A stretch of 64,000 nt of DNA from Hyalangium ruber (lineage in GTDB: Bacteria > Myxococcota > Myxococcia > Myxococcales > Myxococcaceae), in NCBI RefSeq assembly GCF_034259325.1, contig NZ_JAXIVS010000009.1, forward strand, positions 310,001 through 374,000, given 5' to 3'. Every line of letters starts with the position of its first letter. Within the stretch, counting starts at the first letter, position 1. Of this stretch, positions 24,233 through 32,617 are shown one piece after another. A program made the position numbers and the translations under genes. The notes under the pieces are model-generated. The model ran no database searches. It was not told the origin of the DNA and saw nothing but the letters and a program-made list of their open reading frames with translations.

Positions 24233-24607
24233 TCAGGCCTCCAGGGACTGCAAGAGGAGCGACAGTTGGTCGCGGCTCGCTCCCTTGGGCAGGTAGTAGT
24301 GAGGCCCCGACATCAATGCGCTGCCCACATCCTGGGCCGCCGCTGAGGTGAGGAACACGATGCGCGGCGAGCCGTTGCGCGGCATCCGCTCGGCGACCTC
24401 CAGCCCGCTCATTCCCGGCATGTTCAGATCCAGAAGCATCACGCCGTACCGACCCCGCTCGAGCCAGTCCAGGGCCTCCTGGCCATCGGCCGCCTCAATG
24501 GCTTCGTAGCCGAGATCTTCCAGGCAGAGCCTCAGGAACTCTCGCCAGTCCGCATCGTCATCTACGACCAGGACTTTGCGTACACCATCCGTTATCGGTC
24601 GACTCAA
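24233..24607 (-). CDS. Single-domain response regulator (receiver only)
   Basis: About 124 aa if started at TTG 24607, which has a strong GGGGAGGA site 5 nt upstream; an ATG at 24646 would add 13 residues. The receiver has the acidic pocket VLVVDDDADW, the phospho-acceptor Asp in LLDLNMPGMSG, the Thr/Ser switch residue in FLTSA, and the conserved Lys in YLPKGAS. There is no output domain and no kinase gene nearby. It follows the glycosyltransferase on the same strand with a gap of 150 bp. Orphan receivers of this kind are very common in myxobacteria. Confidence 0.75.
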   Translation of the reverse strand: MSRPITDGVRKVLVVDDDADWREFLRLCLEDLGYEAIEAADGQEALDWLERGRYGVMLLDLNMPGMSGLEVAERMPRNGSPRIVFLTSAAAQDVGSALMSGPHYYLPKGASRDQLSLLLQSLEA

Positions 24608-24757
24608 AGATCCTCCCCTGACTTCGTGACAACTCCGAGGGCTCATCCCACCATCCTTCCCGGAAGTGGCGTCCGCTGGCCTGGAGAGCGAGAGGGCTGG
24701 CACCCCACGGTTGGCAGGCGAGGCAAGGGGCAGGCCTCTTGGCTGCTGGGAGGCGGG

Positions 24758-25969
24758 CTATCCCGCGAGCAGCTCTTCGCGCGGGCCAGTCTTGCTGGGC
24801 GTGAGTTCGGCGGGAGCGGGTGTCTCCACCGGCGCCAAGCGCGTGCCAGGGAGCACCTTCAGCCGGTTCCCTCGCCAGTCCACCGTCCGGCTGAACAGGC
24901 CGTTGCACCATGCGGCGAAGAGCAGGGCGTCCTTGAGGAGCACCGCGGGCACCGCCTGCCAGGAGACAGGCTCCAGGCGCAGCACGCGGAACACCGCTAC
25001 GTCCATCAAGGCCTTCGCCGCTGTCACTCCCGCCACCGCGGCGAAGGCCGGTGCCGTGGGGTCCAGCAACGCGCCCAGCAGGGCCAGCGGCGCCGGGTTG
25101 AGCAGCCCCTGCGCCAGGTACGTGGGCGTGCCCACCGAGGTGTGGTGGATGACGCCCCAGCGCACGTAGCGCTTGAAGAAGTCTCCCACGCGCTTCCTCA
25201 GCGACACGTTGAACACCGGTGTCCGGGCCACCACCACGCGCTTGCCCAGCTTGCGCGTCATCCACTGGCCGATCACGAAGTCCTCGGCGAGCACGTCCTT
25301 CACGGAGAAGAAGCCTCCCAGCGCCTCCACGTCCTCTCTCCGCAGCGCCATGGACTTGCCCACGACGATGTCCTGGCCCGCCAGACGCTTGGCGGCGATC
25401 ACCCCCGCTGCCGCGCTCGAGGCCAGGTGGAGGTTGTCCAGCAGCGAGCCCAGCGTTCGCTCGCCGATGCCCCCGATCGGGTGCGTCACGCAGCCCACCG
25501 TCGGGTCCGCGAAGCCCTCGGCGATCTCGTCCAGGTAGCCCGGCGCCACGCGCACGTTCGAGTCGCTGATGACCCACACGTCATGGCGCGCAGCGTCCGC
25601 CAAGGTGATGAGCTGGTTCACCTTGGGGTTGAGGCCCGGCTCGCCCTCCTGCAGTACCAGCCGCATCACCTGGGGCCAGCGCGTCACCGCCGCTCGCGCC
25701 ACCGCGTAGGCCGGATCCGTCATCTCCTTCACGCCCAGAAGCACCTCGTAGTTCGGGTAGCCCAACGAGGCGAACTGCTCCAGGTTGGCCTCCAAGTCGT
25801 CATCCACGCCACACAGCGGCTTGAGGATGGAGATGCCCGGCCGTACCCCCATCGCGGGGTGGGGGAGGGGCTGCTCCCGGCGGTGGCGCAGCACCTGGAC
25901 GAGCTGCACGGCCAGGGCGACGAGTCCGACACAGGCGGCGGCGAGCAGGGCGAAGGAGGCAACACTCAT
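24758..25969 (-). CDS. Family-2 glycosyltransferase, ceramide glucosyltransferase/HpnI-like
   Basis: 403 aa from ATG 25969. It has an N-terminal membrane anchor (SFALLAAACVGLVALAVQLV), then the ISILKPLCGVDDDL opening of the ceramide-glucosyltransferase/HpnI group, SDSNVRV (the DxD-like donor site), VGKSMALRRED, AEDFVIGQW and the R-RW motif (RYVRWGVIHHT), followed by C-terminal membrane segments near 290-360. It should transfer a sugar to a lipid such as ceramide or diacylglycerol at the inner membrane. It lies directly downstream of phoU on the same strand, and a Pho-box-like site lies 95-122 bp before its start, which suggests phosphate-controlled glycolipid synthesis. Confidence 0.8.
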   Translation of the reverse strand: MSVASFALLAAACVGLVALAVQLVQVLRHRREQPLPHPAMGVRPGISILKPLCGVDDDLEANLEQFASLGYPNYEVLLGVKEMTDPAYAVARAAVTRWPQVMRLVLQEGEPGLNPKVNQLITLADAARHDVWVISDSNVRVAPGYLDEIAEGFADPTVGCVTHPIGGIGERTLGSLLDNLHLASSAAAGVIAAKRLAGQDIVVGKSMALRREDVEALGGFFSVKDVLAEDFVIGQWMTRKLGKRVVVARTPVFNVSLRKRVGDFFKRYVRWGVIHHTSVGTPTYLAQGLLNPAPLALLGALLDPTAPAFAAVAGVTAAKALMDVAVFRVLRLEPVSWQAVPAVLLKDALLFAAWCNGLFSRTVDWRGNRLKVLPGTRLAPVETPAPAELTPSKTGPREELLAG

Positions 25970-26063
25970 GCGTGGGCTCCGGAGCGGCGCGCGTGCATCG
26001 CGCGACGTGTCCAGCACGCTAGAGAGGCCCGGCGTCAGCCCCGCGACCGCCCGGAGGCAGCCG

Positions 26064-26091
26064 CGGGAAAACGGGGTGACAGCGGCGTGAA
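26064..26091 (-). promoter_or_regulatory. Candidate Pho box upstream of the glycosyltransferase
   Basis: Read on the plus strand, CGGGAA (26064), GGTGAC (26075) and CGTGAA (26086) lie at exact 11-bp steps, in the same orientation and pattern as the sites before the porin, the second regulator and phoB. PhoB dimers bind such 11-bp direct repeats. A 6-bp hairpin (26082-26098) overlaps the site and might also end the pst-phoU transcript, though no good T-run follows. Confidence 0.45.
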
Positions 26092-26106
26092 CCGCCGCAG
26101 CCGTTC

Positions 26107-26796
26107 CTACTCTTGAGGAAGATTCCGGCTGAGCGGGTGGCGGATGTCCTTACCCCGCACCATGTAGACCACCATCTCCGCCACGTTCATCGCATGGTCA
26201 CCAATGCGCTCCAGGTGCTTGGCGATGAACATCAGCGCCGTGGCGCGCCGGATGTTCTTCGAGTCCTCCATCATGTACGCGAGGAGCTCGTTGAAGATCT
26301 TCAGGAAGAGGGCATCCAGGAGATCGTCCCCCTTGAGCACTTCCTCGGCCTTGGCCACGTCGTTGGACACGAACGAGTCCAAGGCCTTCTTCACCTGCTG
26401 CTGAGCCAGCTCCGCCAGCTTGGGTGTGTCCACGTAGGGTGCGAGTGGCGTCACCTGGTTCAGGTCGATCGCCCGCTCGGCGATGTTCACCGCCAGATCG
26501 CCGATGCGCTCCAGGTCGGTGACGATCTTCAGCGCCGTGGTGATGAGCCTCAGGTCGCTGGCGGCGGGCTGCCGCAGCGCCAGGATGCGTCGGCAGAGAT
26601 CATCGACCTCCACCTCCAAGCGGTTCACGTCCTTGTCGGACTTGATGACGCTCTCCGCGAGCGAGGAGTCCCGCTCCGTGAGCGCGCGCGTACTGCCCGC
26701 GATGAGGGCCTCCACCTTCGCCCCCATCGCCAGCAGCTTCTCGCGCAAGTCGCGCAGGTCCTGCTCGAACGCCTTGTCTGTGTGGGTCGCCGGCAT
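26107..26796 (-). CDS. phoU: Phosphate-system regulator PhoU
   Basis: 229 aa, the usual length. Two PhoU repeats each carry the metal-binding helix motif LERIGDLAVN (first) and LERIGDHAMN (second). PhoU links the Pst transporter to the PhoR kinase and keeps the regulon off when phosphate is plentiful. It is the last gene of pstSCAB-phoU, 15 nt after pstB. Confidence 0.95.
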   Translation of the reverse strand: MPATHTDKAFEQDLRDLREKLLAMGAKVEALIAGSTRALTERDSSLAESVIKSDKDVNRLEVEVDDLCRRILALRQPAASDLRLITTALKIVTDLERIGDLAVNIAERAIDLNQVTPLAPYVDTPKLAELAQQQVKKALDSFVSNDVAKAEEVLKGDDLLDALFLKIFNELLAYMMEDSKNIRRATALMFIAKHLERIGDHAMNVAEMVVYMVRGKDIRHPLSRNLPQE

Positions 26797-26811
26797 CCGT
26801 ATCCCTCGCTC

Positions 26812-27588
26812 CTACCCGAACTTCCCGGTGACGTAGTCCTCGGTGCGCTTCTCGTGCGGGTTCGTGAAGATCTGCTCCGTGGGCCCGCATTCCACCAGCT
26901 CACCCATGTAGAAGAAAGCCGTGCGGTCGCTCACCCGCGCCGCCTGCTGCATGTTGTGCGTGACGATGGCGATCGTGTACGTCGCCTTCAGCTCGTGGAT
27001 GAGCTCCTCGATCTTCGCCGTGGCGATCGGGTCCAGGGCGCTCGCGGGTTCGTCCATCAGCAGCACCTCGGGCTCCACCGCCATCGCTCGCGCGATGCAC
27101 AGGCGCTGCTGCTGTCCTCCCGATAGCCCCAGGGCACTGTCGTTCAACCGATCCTGCACCTCGTCCCAGAGCGCGGCGCCCTTCAGGGACTTCTCCACCC
27201 GGGCGGCCATCTCCGCTTTGTCCTTCAGCCCTCCCACGCGCAGGCCATAGGCCACGTTCTCGAAGATCGTCTTCGGGAAGGGGTTGGACTTCTGGAACAC
27301 CATGCCCACCCGTCGGCGCAGGTCCACCACGTCCACGTTCCGGTCGTGGATGCTCGTCCCATCCAGCAGGATGGTGCCGGTGTGGTTGGAACTGGGGATG
27401 AGATCGTTCATCCGGTTGAGCGAGCGCAGGAAGGTGGACTTGCCACACCCCGAGGGACCGATCAGCGCGGTCACCTGACGCTCGGGAATGGCCAGGCTCA
27501 CCTTGTTGATCGCCACCTTGGTGCCGTAGCGGAGGGTGAGTTCCCGCGACTCCATCTTGATGCGCGGGCTGGGCGGCTGAAAGGTCAT
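26812..27588 (-). CDS. pstB: Phosphate ABC transporter ATP-binding protein PstB
   Basis: 258 aa. Walker [10 protein letters not shown], signature [14 protein letters not shown] and Walker [14 protein letters not shown] are all intact. The full sequence fits PstB ([36 protein letters not shown]). It powers high-affinity phosphate import through PstC and PstA, and lies 10 nt after pstA. Confidence 0.96.
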   Translation of the reverse strand: MTFQPPSPRIKMESRELTLRYGTKVAINKVSLAIPERQVTALIGPSGCGKSTFLRSLNRMNDLIPSSNHTGTILLDGTSIHDRNVDVVDLRRRVGMVFQKSNPFPKTIFENVAYGLRVGGLKDKAEMAARVEKSLKGAALWDEVQDRLNDSALGLSGGQQQRLCIARAMAVEPEVLLMDEPASALDPIATAKIEELIHELKATYTIAIVTHNMQQAARVSDRTAFFYMGELVECGPTEQIFTNPHEKRTEDYVTGKFG

Positions 27589-27598
27589 GGACGGCGTC

Positions 27599-28510
27599 TC
27601 AGTGGGCGCTCGCGGCGCGCCGGCGGGTACGGGTCCGGATGACGACCGCGACGAGGTTGAGGGCGAAGGTGAGCAGCAGCAGCACCAGCACCGTGGCGTA
27701 CAGCAGCGGGCGCGTGGCCTCCACGTCGGGCGACTGCGTGGCCAGAACGTAGGTGTGGTAGCCGAGGTGCATGAACTGCGAGTTCAACGACGAGGGCAGA
27801 TCCGGCAGGAAGTAGGCCGCGCCCGTGAAGAGGATGGGTGCCACCTCGCCCGCGCCGCGGGAGATGGCCAGCACGGCGCCCGTCAGGATGCCGGGCAGGG
27901 CGCCCGGGAGCACCACCCGCATCAGCGTCTGCGACTGGGTGGCGCCCAGCGCCAGGCTGGCCGTGCGGTGATCCATGGGGACCGCGCGCAGCGCCTCCTC
28001 GGTGGAGACGATGACCACCGGCAGCGTCAGCACCGCCAGCGTGAGCGAGGCCCAGAGGATGCCGGGCTGAGCCCAGTGCAGCTCCTCGTAGCCGAGTGCC
28101 CGGTCCAGGCCGCCGCCGACGAAGTGGATGAAGAAGCCCAGGCCAAAGAGGCCAAAGACGATGGAAGGCACGCCCGCCAGGTTGACGACCGCCACGCGCA
28201 CCCAGCTCGCCAGTCGCGAGTGAGGCGGGGCGTACTCGTGCAGGTAGACGGCCGTGAGCACGCCCACCGGCATCACCGCGAGGGTCATCAGCAGCGTCAG
28301 CGCCGCCGTACCGTAGAGGGCGGGGAAGATGCCGCCGGCCATCATGCCGTCGGAGGGCGGCTGAGAGAGGAACTCCCAGCTCACATGGCCGATGCCGCCG
28401 CGCACCACATCCAGCAGGATGACGGCGAGCATCGCCACGATGAGCAGCGCGGCCAGTCCCGTGAGAGAGGTGAGCGCGGCGCCCAGCGTGCGGCGCGTGG
28501 CGTGCTTCAC
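27599..28510 (-). CDS. pstA: Phosphate ABC transporter permease PstA
   Basis: 303 aa with about six membrane helices, starting with [20 protein letters not shown]. The permease loop ([22 protein letters not shown]) is the EAA-type contact site for PstB. The start overlaps the pstC stop by 4 nt, so the two permease subunits are translationally coupled. Confidence 0.93.
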   Translation of the reverse strand: MKHATRRTLGAALTSLTGLAALLIVAMLAVILLDVVRGGIGHVSWEFLSQPPSDGMMAGGIFPALYGTAALTLLMTLAVMPVGVLTAVYLHEYAPPHSRLASWVRVAVVNLAGVPSIVFGLFGLGFFIHFVGGGLDRALGYEELHWAQPGILWASLTLAVLTLPVVIVSTEEALRAVPMDHRTASLALGATQSQTLMRVVLPGALPGILTGAVLAISRGAGEVAPILFTGAAYFLPDLPSSLNSQFMHLGYHTYVLATQSPDVEATRPLLYATVLVLLLLTFALNLVAVVIRTRTRRRAASAH

Positions 28511-29520
28511 GAGGCACCTCCGGTCAGCCGCTTGAGCACCTTCTTCGTCCAGACGGACGCCACCATGTTCAGGATGAAGGTGAAGACGAACAGCTCCACG
28601 CCGATGAAGAACAGCAGCGAGTAGTGCGGGCTGCCCACCACCACCTCGCCCATCTCCGCCGCGATGGTCGCCGACAGCGAGCGCACCGAGTCGCCCAGGC
28701 TGGCGGAGACGATGGCCGCGTTACCCGAGGCCATCAGGACGATCATCGTCTCGCCGATGGCTCGGCCGAAGCCCAGCACGCACGCGGCGAGGATGCCCGG
28801 GGCCGCCGCCGGCAGCACCACCTTCCAGGCCGTCTCCCACGGGGTGGCGCCCAGTGCCAGCGAGGCCTCTCGATAGCTACGAGGCACCGCGGTGAGCGCG
28901 TCCTCGGACACGGTGAAGATGACCGGGACGATCGCCAGCGCCAGCCCCAGGCCCGCCACCACCGCGTTGAGCCGGTAGGTCAGACCGAACGTGTCTTGAA
29001 GGAAGGTGGCCAGCACCATCAGCGCGAAGAAGCCGAGCACCACCGACGGGATGCCCGCCAGCAGCTCGATGACGGGCTTGAGCAGCTCCCGGAGCCTGCG
29101 CGGAGCGAACTCCGCCGCGAACAGCGCGCCCGCCACGCCCACCGGCACCGCCACCAGCATGGAGACCACCGTCGTCTTCAACGTGCCGATGAAGAGCGGG
29201 ATCATGCTCACCTTCGGCACATTGGACACCGGCTGCCAGATGAAGGCCGGTGGCTTGCCCGCTCGCGTGGGCTGGGTTGTGAACATCTTCGCGAGGCTCG
29301 CCTCCTCGCGGGCGTGGGCGTCCAGGAAGAGCTCCAGCGCCTCCTTCGCGATGAAGACGATGATCAACACCAGCGCGGCGATGCCGGTGAAGGCCATCAG
29401 GGTGACGATGCCCGCGATGACCTTCTCCCGCAGTTGCCGACGTCGGGCCGCGGCGGACAGCTGCGGCGCCACGACCACCGTTTGCGCGAGACCCTGCTCC
29501 ATGACGGCCTCTCTATCCAT
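28507..29520 (-). CDS. pstC: Phosphate ABC transporter permease PstC
   Basis: 337 aa, a little longer than E. coli PstC. After a short cytoplasmic N-terminus comes the first helix (GIVTLMAFTGIAALVLIIVF), then a periplasmic stretch (about 70-110), then five more helices. The EAA-type loop is [25 protein letters not shown] 29502 is an alternative start. It lies 38 nt after pstS. Confidence 0.93.
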   Translation of the reverse strand: MDREAVMEQGLAQTVVVAPQLSAAARRRQLREKVIAGIVTLMAFTGIAALVLIIVFIAKEALELFLDAHAREEASLAKMFTTQPTRAGKPPAFIWQPVSNVPKVSMIPLFIGTLKTTVVSMLVAVPVGVAGALFAAEFAPRRLRELLKPVIELLAGIPSVVLGFFALMVLATFLQDTFGLTYRLNAVVAGLGLALAIVPVIFTVSEDALTAVPRSYREASLALGATPWETAWKVVLPAAAPGILAACVLGFGRAIGETMIVLMASGNAAIVSASLGDSVRSLSATIAAEMGEVVVGSPHYSLLFFIGVELFVFTFILNMVASVWTKKVLKRLTGGAS

Positions 29521-29558
29521 CTTGTCCCAGCGCCTCGCGTGACATTCGTGTGACGGCG

Positions 29559-30380
29559 CTACTTCACCGGGAAGTAGCCAACCTTGTTCACGATCTGCTG
29601 TCCCTCGGGCGACAGCGCGAAGTCGATGAACGCCTTGACCTCTCCGGTGGGCTTGCCGCGCAGGTAGAAATACAGGTCGCGCGAGAGCGGGTACTTGCCG
29701 CTCTTGATGTTCTCGGCGCTGGGGGTCACCTCCTCCGAGCCCGCCTTGATCTTCAGCTCCTTGATGCCCTTGGCGTAGGCAGCGCCGCCGTAGCCGATGC
29801 CGTTCTTCTCCTTGGACACCGCGTTCACCACCGCCGCCGTGCCCGGCAGCGTCTGGGCGTTGGGGGTGTAGTCCTCACCGCCGAGCAGGTTGTCCTTCAC
29901 GAACACATAGGTGCCCGAGGAGTTCTCACGCGAGTAGACGACGATGGGGGCATCCGGCCCGCCCACTTCCTTCCAGTTGGTGATGTCGCCCAGGTAGATG
30001 CCCTTGAGCTGCTCCAGGGTCAGAGACGAGAGCGGGTTCTTCTCGTGGACGTAGAAGGTGACGCCGTCCTTCGCGACGGAGATCTCCGCGCCCGTGGTGT
30101 TGAAGCGGCCGCGCAGCTTCTCGGTCTCCGCATCCTTGATGGGGCGGCTGGACATGGCGATGTCCGTGGTGCCGTTGATGAGCGCGGCCAGGCCCGTGCC
30201 CGAGCCGCCGCCCGTGACCTGGATCTTCGTGCTGGCGTTCTTCTTCATGTACTCCTCGGCCCAGCGCTGGCCGAGGATGACCATGGTGTCCGAACCCTTG
30301 ATGGTGACGTTGCCCGCCTGGGCCGCCAGCGGGAGCGCCAGCAGGAAGACGGCGAGGAACGACGCGAGAAGCTTGTTCAT
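29559..30380 (-). CDS. pstS: Periplasmic phosphate-binding protein PstS
   Basis: 273 aa with a signal peptide cut after ALPLAAQAG. The mature N-terminus VTIKGSDTMVILGQRWAEEY and the GGGSGTGLAALINGTTDIAMSS segment are the phosphate-binding loops of the short PstS-like family (PBP-like). It delivers phosphate to PstCA. The porin gene lies 33 bp upstream on the same strand; the gap is too short for a large regulatory region, so both probably use the Pho box before the porin. Confidence 0.93.
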   Translation of the reverse strand: MNKLLASFLAVFLLALPLAAQAGNVTIKGSDTMVILGQRWAEEYMKKNASTKIQVTGGGSGTGLAALINGTTDIAMSSRPIKDAETEKLRGRFNTTGAEISVAKDGVTFYVHEKNPLSSLTLEQLKGIYLGDITNWKEVGGPDAPIVVYSRENSSGTYVFVKDNLLGGEDYTPNAQTLPGTAAVVNAVSKEKNGIGYGGAAYAKGIKELKIKAGSEEVTPSAENIKSGKYPLSRDLYFYLRGKPTGEVKAFIDFALSPEGQQIVNKVGYFPVK

Positions 30381-30413
30381 GGTGGATGGCTCTCCTGAGA
30401 GATGCGGTAAGGG

Positions 30414-31706
30414 CTAGTAGCGGGCCTGCAACTGCAGGGTGAACAGGTTGTCGGACGGGTCCTTGGCGGTGCCGCCGTTGACGGTCTCGGTCATCGACAG
30501 CTCGTAGGCGGCAGTGAGCTCGATGGTCTCGCCGAAGTTGTGGATGGCCGCGATGCCGAGCGTGCCGATGGCGTTGTTGGTGCCCAGCCGGCTGCCGCTC
30601 TCGATGGCGTCGAGGCCGTTCTGGCCATCGAAGTACTCGTAGCGCAGGGCCAGGATGTCATGGATGCCGATGTTCTGGACGAGGAGCGCGTAATAGCCGT
30701 GCCCCGCGATGCCTAGCTGCTCGACGTTGTTGCGCTGATAGGCCGTGCCACCGATGAACTCGCCCTTGAGGGCGGTGCCACCCAGCGGCAGCAGGTCCAG
30801 GTAGACCTGAAGATCCGCGCCGACGCGGTCGCGATCGTAGGCGGTGCGGAAGGCATCTGGGTTGGGGCCGGTGGTGCGTTTGCCGAGCGTCGTGCCCTTC
30901 CAGCCAGAGACGCCGCCGGAGATCCACTTCAAGTCGAAGCCCAGGCGGCCGACGAAGTCCTTCTCCTTGTCGTTGTCCACGCCGAAGAAATTCGAGTTAC
31001 TGATGCCGTTGCCGTCGAAGAAGCCCGCGGCTACCCGCATCACCCCGAACTTGCCGTTGAACCTCAGGCCCCGATCCCGCTCGCCGGGCAGGTAGGCCCC
31101 CACGACGCGGGTGCGCTCGGGGAACTCACGATCGCTGGAGGACTGCGGCGCCTCGTAGCCGAACGGCAGCTTCATCTGGCCGAGGGTGACCGAAAGGTTC
31201 TGCTTGGTACCGGGGATGTAGAGCGTCGCCTCGGCGTCGCGGAGCGCCACGGCCGTGGGGATGATGTCCACCTGCAGCATCAGCAGGCCCATGTCGCCGT
31301 TGTAGGTGGTCTTGATGCGGCCGCGGCGGACGGTGAAGCGGCTGAAGCCGTCGTTGAGATGCACGCCCGGGTTGGCCTCGTCCTCGTCCGGCTGCTGGTA
31401 CTGGTAGCGGCTCTGGACGTAGCCGGAGATCTTCAGCTTCTTGAGCAAAGACAGGTCGCTCTTCGTCTCGATGTTCTGCTCCTCGAGCGCGGCGACCTTT
31501 CCCTCGTCCGTGGTGAGCCGCTCTTCGATGGAAGGCGTGGCGGCGGTCTCGGTCGGAGCGGCCTCGGTCGGCGCCGGGGGGGCCTCAGAGGGCTGGGCTG
31601 GGGAAGTCTCCGCCGGAGGAGTCGCGGCGGGTTGCGGCTCCGCTGCCTGGGCCCGTGCGGCGCCGGAGGCCAGAGTCAGCAGGGCAACGAGAAGATTCTT
31701 GGTCAC
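30414..31706 (-). CDS. Phosphate-selective outer-membrane porin (OprP/OprO type)
   Basis: 430 aa. A signal peptide (MTKNLLVALLTLASGAARAQA) is followed by a long Pro/Ala/Glu-rich linker (about 20-60), a short coiled coil (GKVAALEEQN) and a beta barrel beginning KISGYVQSRYQYQ and ending LQLQARY with the aromatic C-terminal residue needed for BAM insertion. The RRGRIK segment and repeated Lys/Arg-rich strands fit the OprP family, which binds anions. It stands first in porin-pstSCAB-phoU, so outer-membrane uptake and inner-membrane import are made together. The 40-residue acidic/Pro linker before the coiled coil is unusual for the family. Confidence 0.85.
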   Translation of the reverse strand: MTKNLLVALLTLASGAARAQAAEPQPAATPPAETSPAQPSEAPPAPTEAAPTETAATPSIEERLTTDEGKVAALEEQNIETKSDLSLLKKLKISGYVQSRYQYQQPDEDEANPGVHLNDGFSRFTVRRGRIKTTYNGDMGLLMLQVDIIPTAVALRDAEATLYIPGTKQNLSVTLGQMKLPFGYEAPQSSSDREFPERTRVVGAYLPGERDRGLRFNGKFGVMRVAAGFFDGNGISNSNFFGVDNDKEKDFVGRLGFDLKWISGGVSGWKGTTLGKRTTGPNPDAFRTAYDRDRVGADLQVYLDLLPLGGTALKGEFIGGTAYQRNNVEQLGIAGHGYYALLVQNIGIHDILALRYEYFDGQNGLDAIESGSRLGTNNAIGTLGIAAIHNFGETIELTAAYELSMTETVNGGTAKDPSDNLFTLQLQARY

Positions 31707-31765
31707 GTTTTTGAAGCTCCAGTGTGGAACTGGCGTGGCGATCTACGGGGCCTCTGTGGCCGCTT

Positions 31766-31793
31766 CATTACCCGGCTGTAACAAGTAGGTGAC
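31766..31793 (-). promoter_or_regulatory. Candidate Pho box upstream of the porin-pst operon
   Basis: On the minus strand GTCACC, GTTACA and GTAATG recur at exact 11-bp steps (plus-strand hexamers at 31766, 31777 and 31788), 60-87 bp before the porin start. Direct repeats with this period are how PhoB recognises DNA. The site lies in the short gap after the second regulator gene. Confidence 0.55.
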
Positions 31794-31798
31794 GGGCT

Positions 31799-32488
31799 TC
31801 AAGACGCGTTGGGATCGACAATGCGATAGCCAACGCCACGAACCGTCTCGAGGTAGGCGCGCGCCAGCCCGAGCTTGTCGCGCAGCCGCATCACGTGCGT
31901 GTCGATGGTGCGCGTCTCCAAGCTGCTGGACAGTCCCCACACCTCCTCCAGGAGCTGCTCGCGGGTCGACACTCGCCCCACCCGCGTCATCAGGTACTCC
32001 AACAAGCGGAACTCGAGCGCGGTGAGGGTCACCTCCTTGTTGTCCACGTAGAAGCGGTGCGCGCCCACGTCGAGCTTGAGGGGACCGAGCACGTGCGCCG
32101 CGGAGTCTTCCCGAGACGGGCCGCTGCGGCGCAGGATGGCCTTGAGGCGCAGCACCAGCTCGCGGACGCTGAAGGGCTTGGTGACGTAGTCATCCGCGCC
32201 CACCTCGAAGCCGCGCACCCGGTCTGCCTCCTCACCCTTGGCGGTGAGCATGACGATGAGAACATCCCGGGTGAGCGCGCTCGAGCGCAGCTGCTTGCAC
32301 ACCTCCGTGCCGGGCATGTCGGGCAACATCAGATCGAGCAGCACGAGCTCGGGGCGCTGCTCGCGCGCGGCCGTGAGTGCTGCCACGCCCGTGACGGCCA
32401 CGCGGGTGGAGAAGCCGGCTGCCTGGAGATTGAAGTCGATGAGTTCGGCGAGATCGCGCTCGTCATCAACGATGAGGACGTGGGACAT
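31799..32488 (-). CDS. Second PhoB-type response regulator
   Basis: 229 aa: receiver (LIVDDERDLAE, phospho-Asp in LLDLMLPDMPG, Lys in YVTKPFS) followed by an OmpR-type winged helix (LTALEFRLLEYLMTRVGRV, TRTIDTHVMRLRDKLG, ETVRGVGYRIV). It is a paralogue of the PhoB at 35007-35687, with the same domain order and similar motifs. It is separated from the metallophosphoesterase by 129 bp containing a strong Pho-box candidate, so it may be under PhoB control and act as a second tier. Confidence 0.9.
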   Translation of the reverse strand: MSHVLIVDDERDLAELIDFNLQAAGFSTRVAVTGVAALTAAREQRPELVLLDLMLPDMPGTEVCKQLRSSALTRDVLIVMLTAKGEEADRVRGFEVGADDYVTKPFSVRELVLRLKAILRRSGPSREDSAAHVLGPLKLDVGAHRFYVDNKEVTLTALEFRLLEYLMTRVGRVSTREQLLEEVWGLSSSLETRTIDTHVMRLRDKLGLARAYLETVRGVGYRIVDPNAS

Positions 32489-32524
32489 GGCGGCGCGTAA
32501 TCTCCTCGCGTCCGTTTGCAGCGG

Positions 32525-32552
32525 CGTGACGCAGCGGAAACAACTGCGTGAC
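32525..32552 (-). promoter_or_regulatory. Candidate Pho box upstream of the second regulator
   Basis: On the minus strand GTCACG, GTTTCC and GTCACG stand at exact 11-bp steps (plus-strand hexamers at 32525, 32536 and 32547), 37-64 bp before the regulator start. A further CGTGACG lies at 32601. This is the most regular of the four sites in this locus. Confidence 0.55.
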
Positions 32553-32617
32553 GTTCGTTGCGCTCGGATTTCGCGAGGTTGGGCGCGCGTGTTGCACGCC
32601 CGTGACGCGCGCGGGCG

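Noticed and set aside
26082-26098. Strong terminator after phoU
   Set aside because: A 6-bp stem exists but the T-run is poor; it was kept only as a remark in the Pho-box entry.
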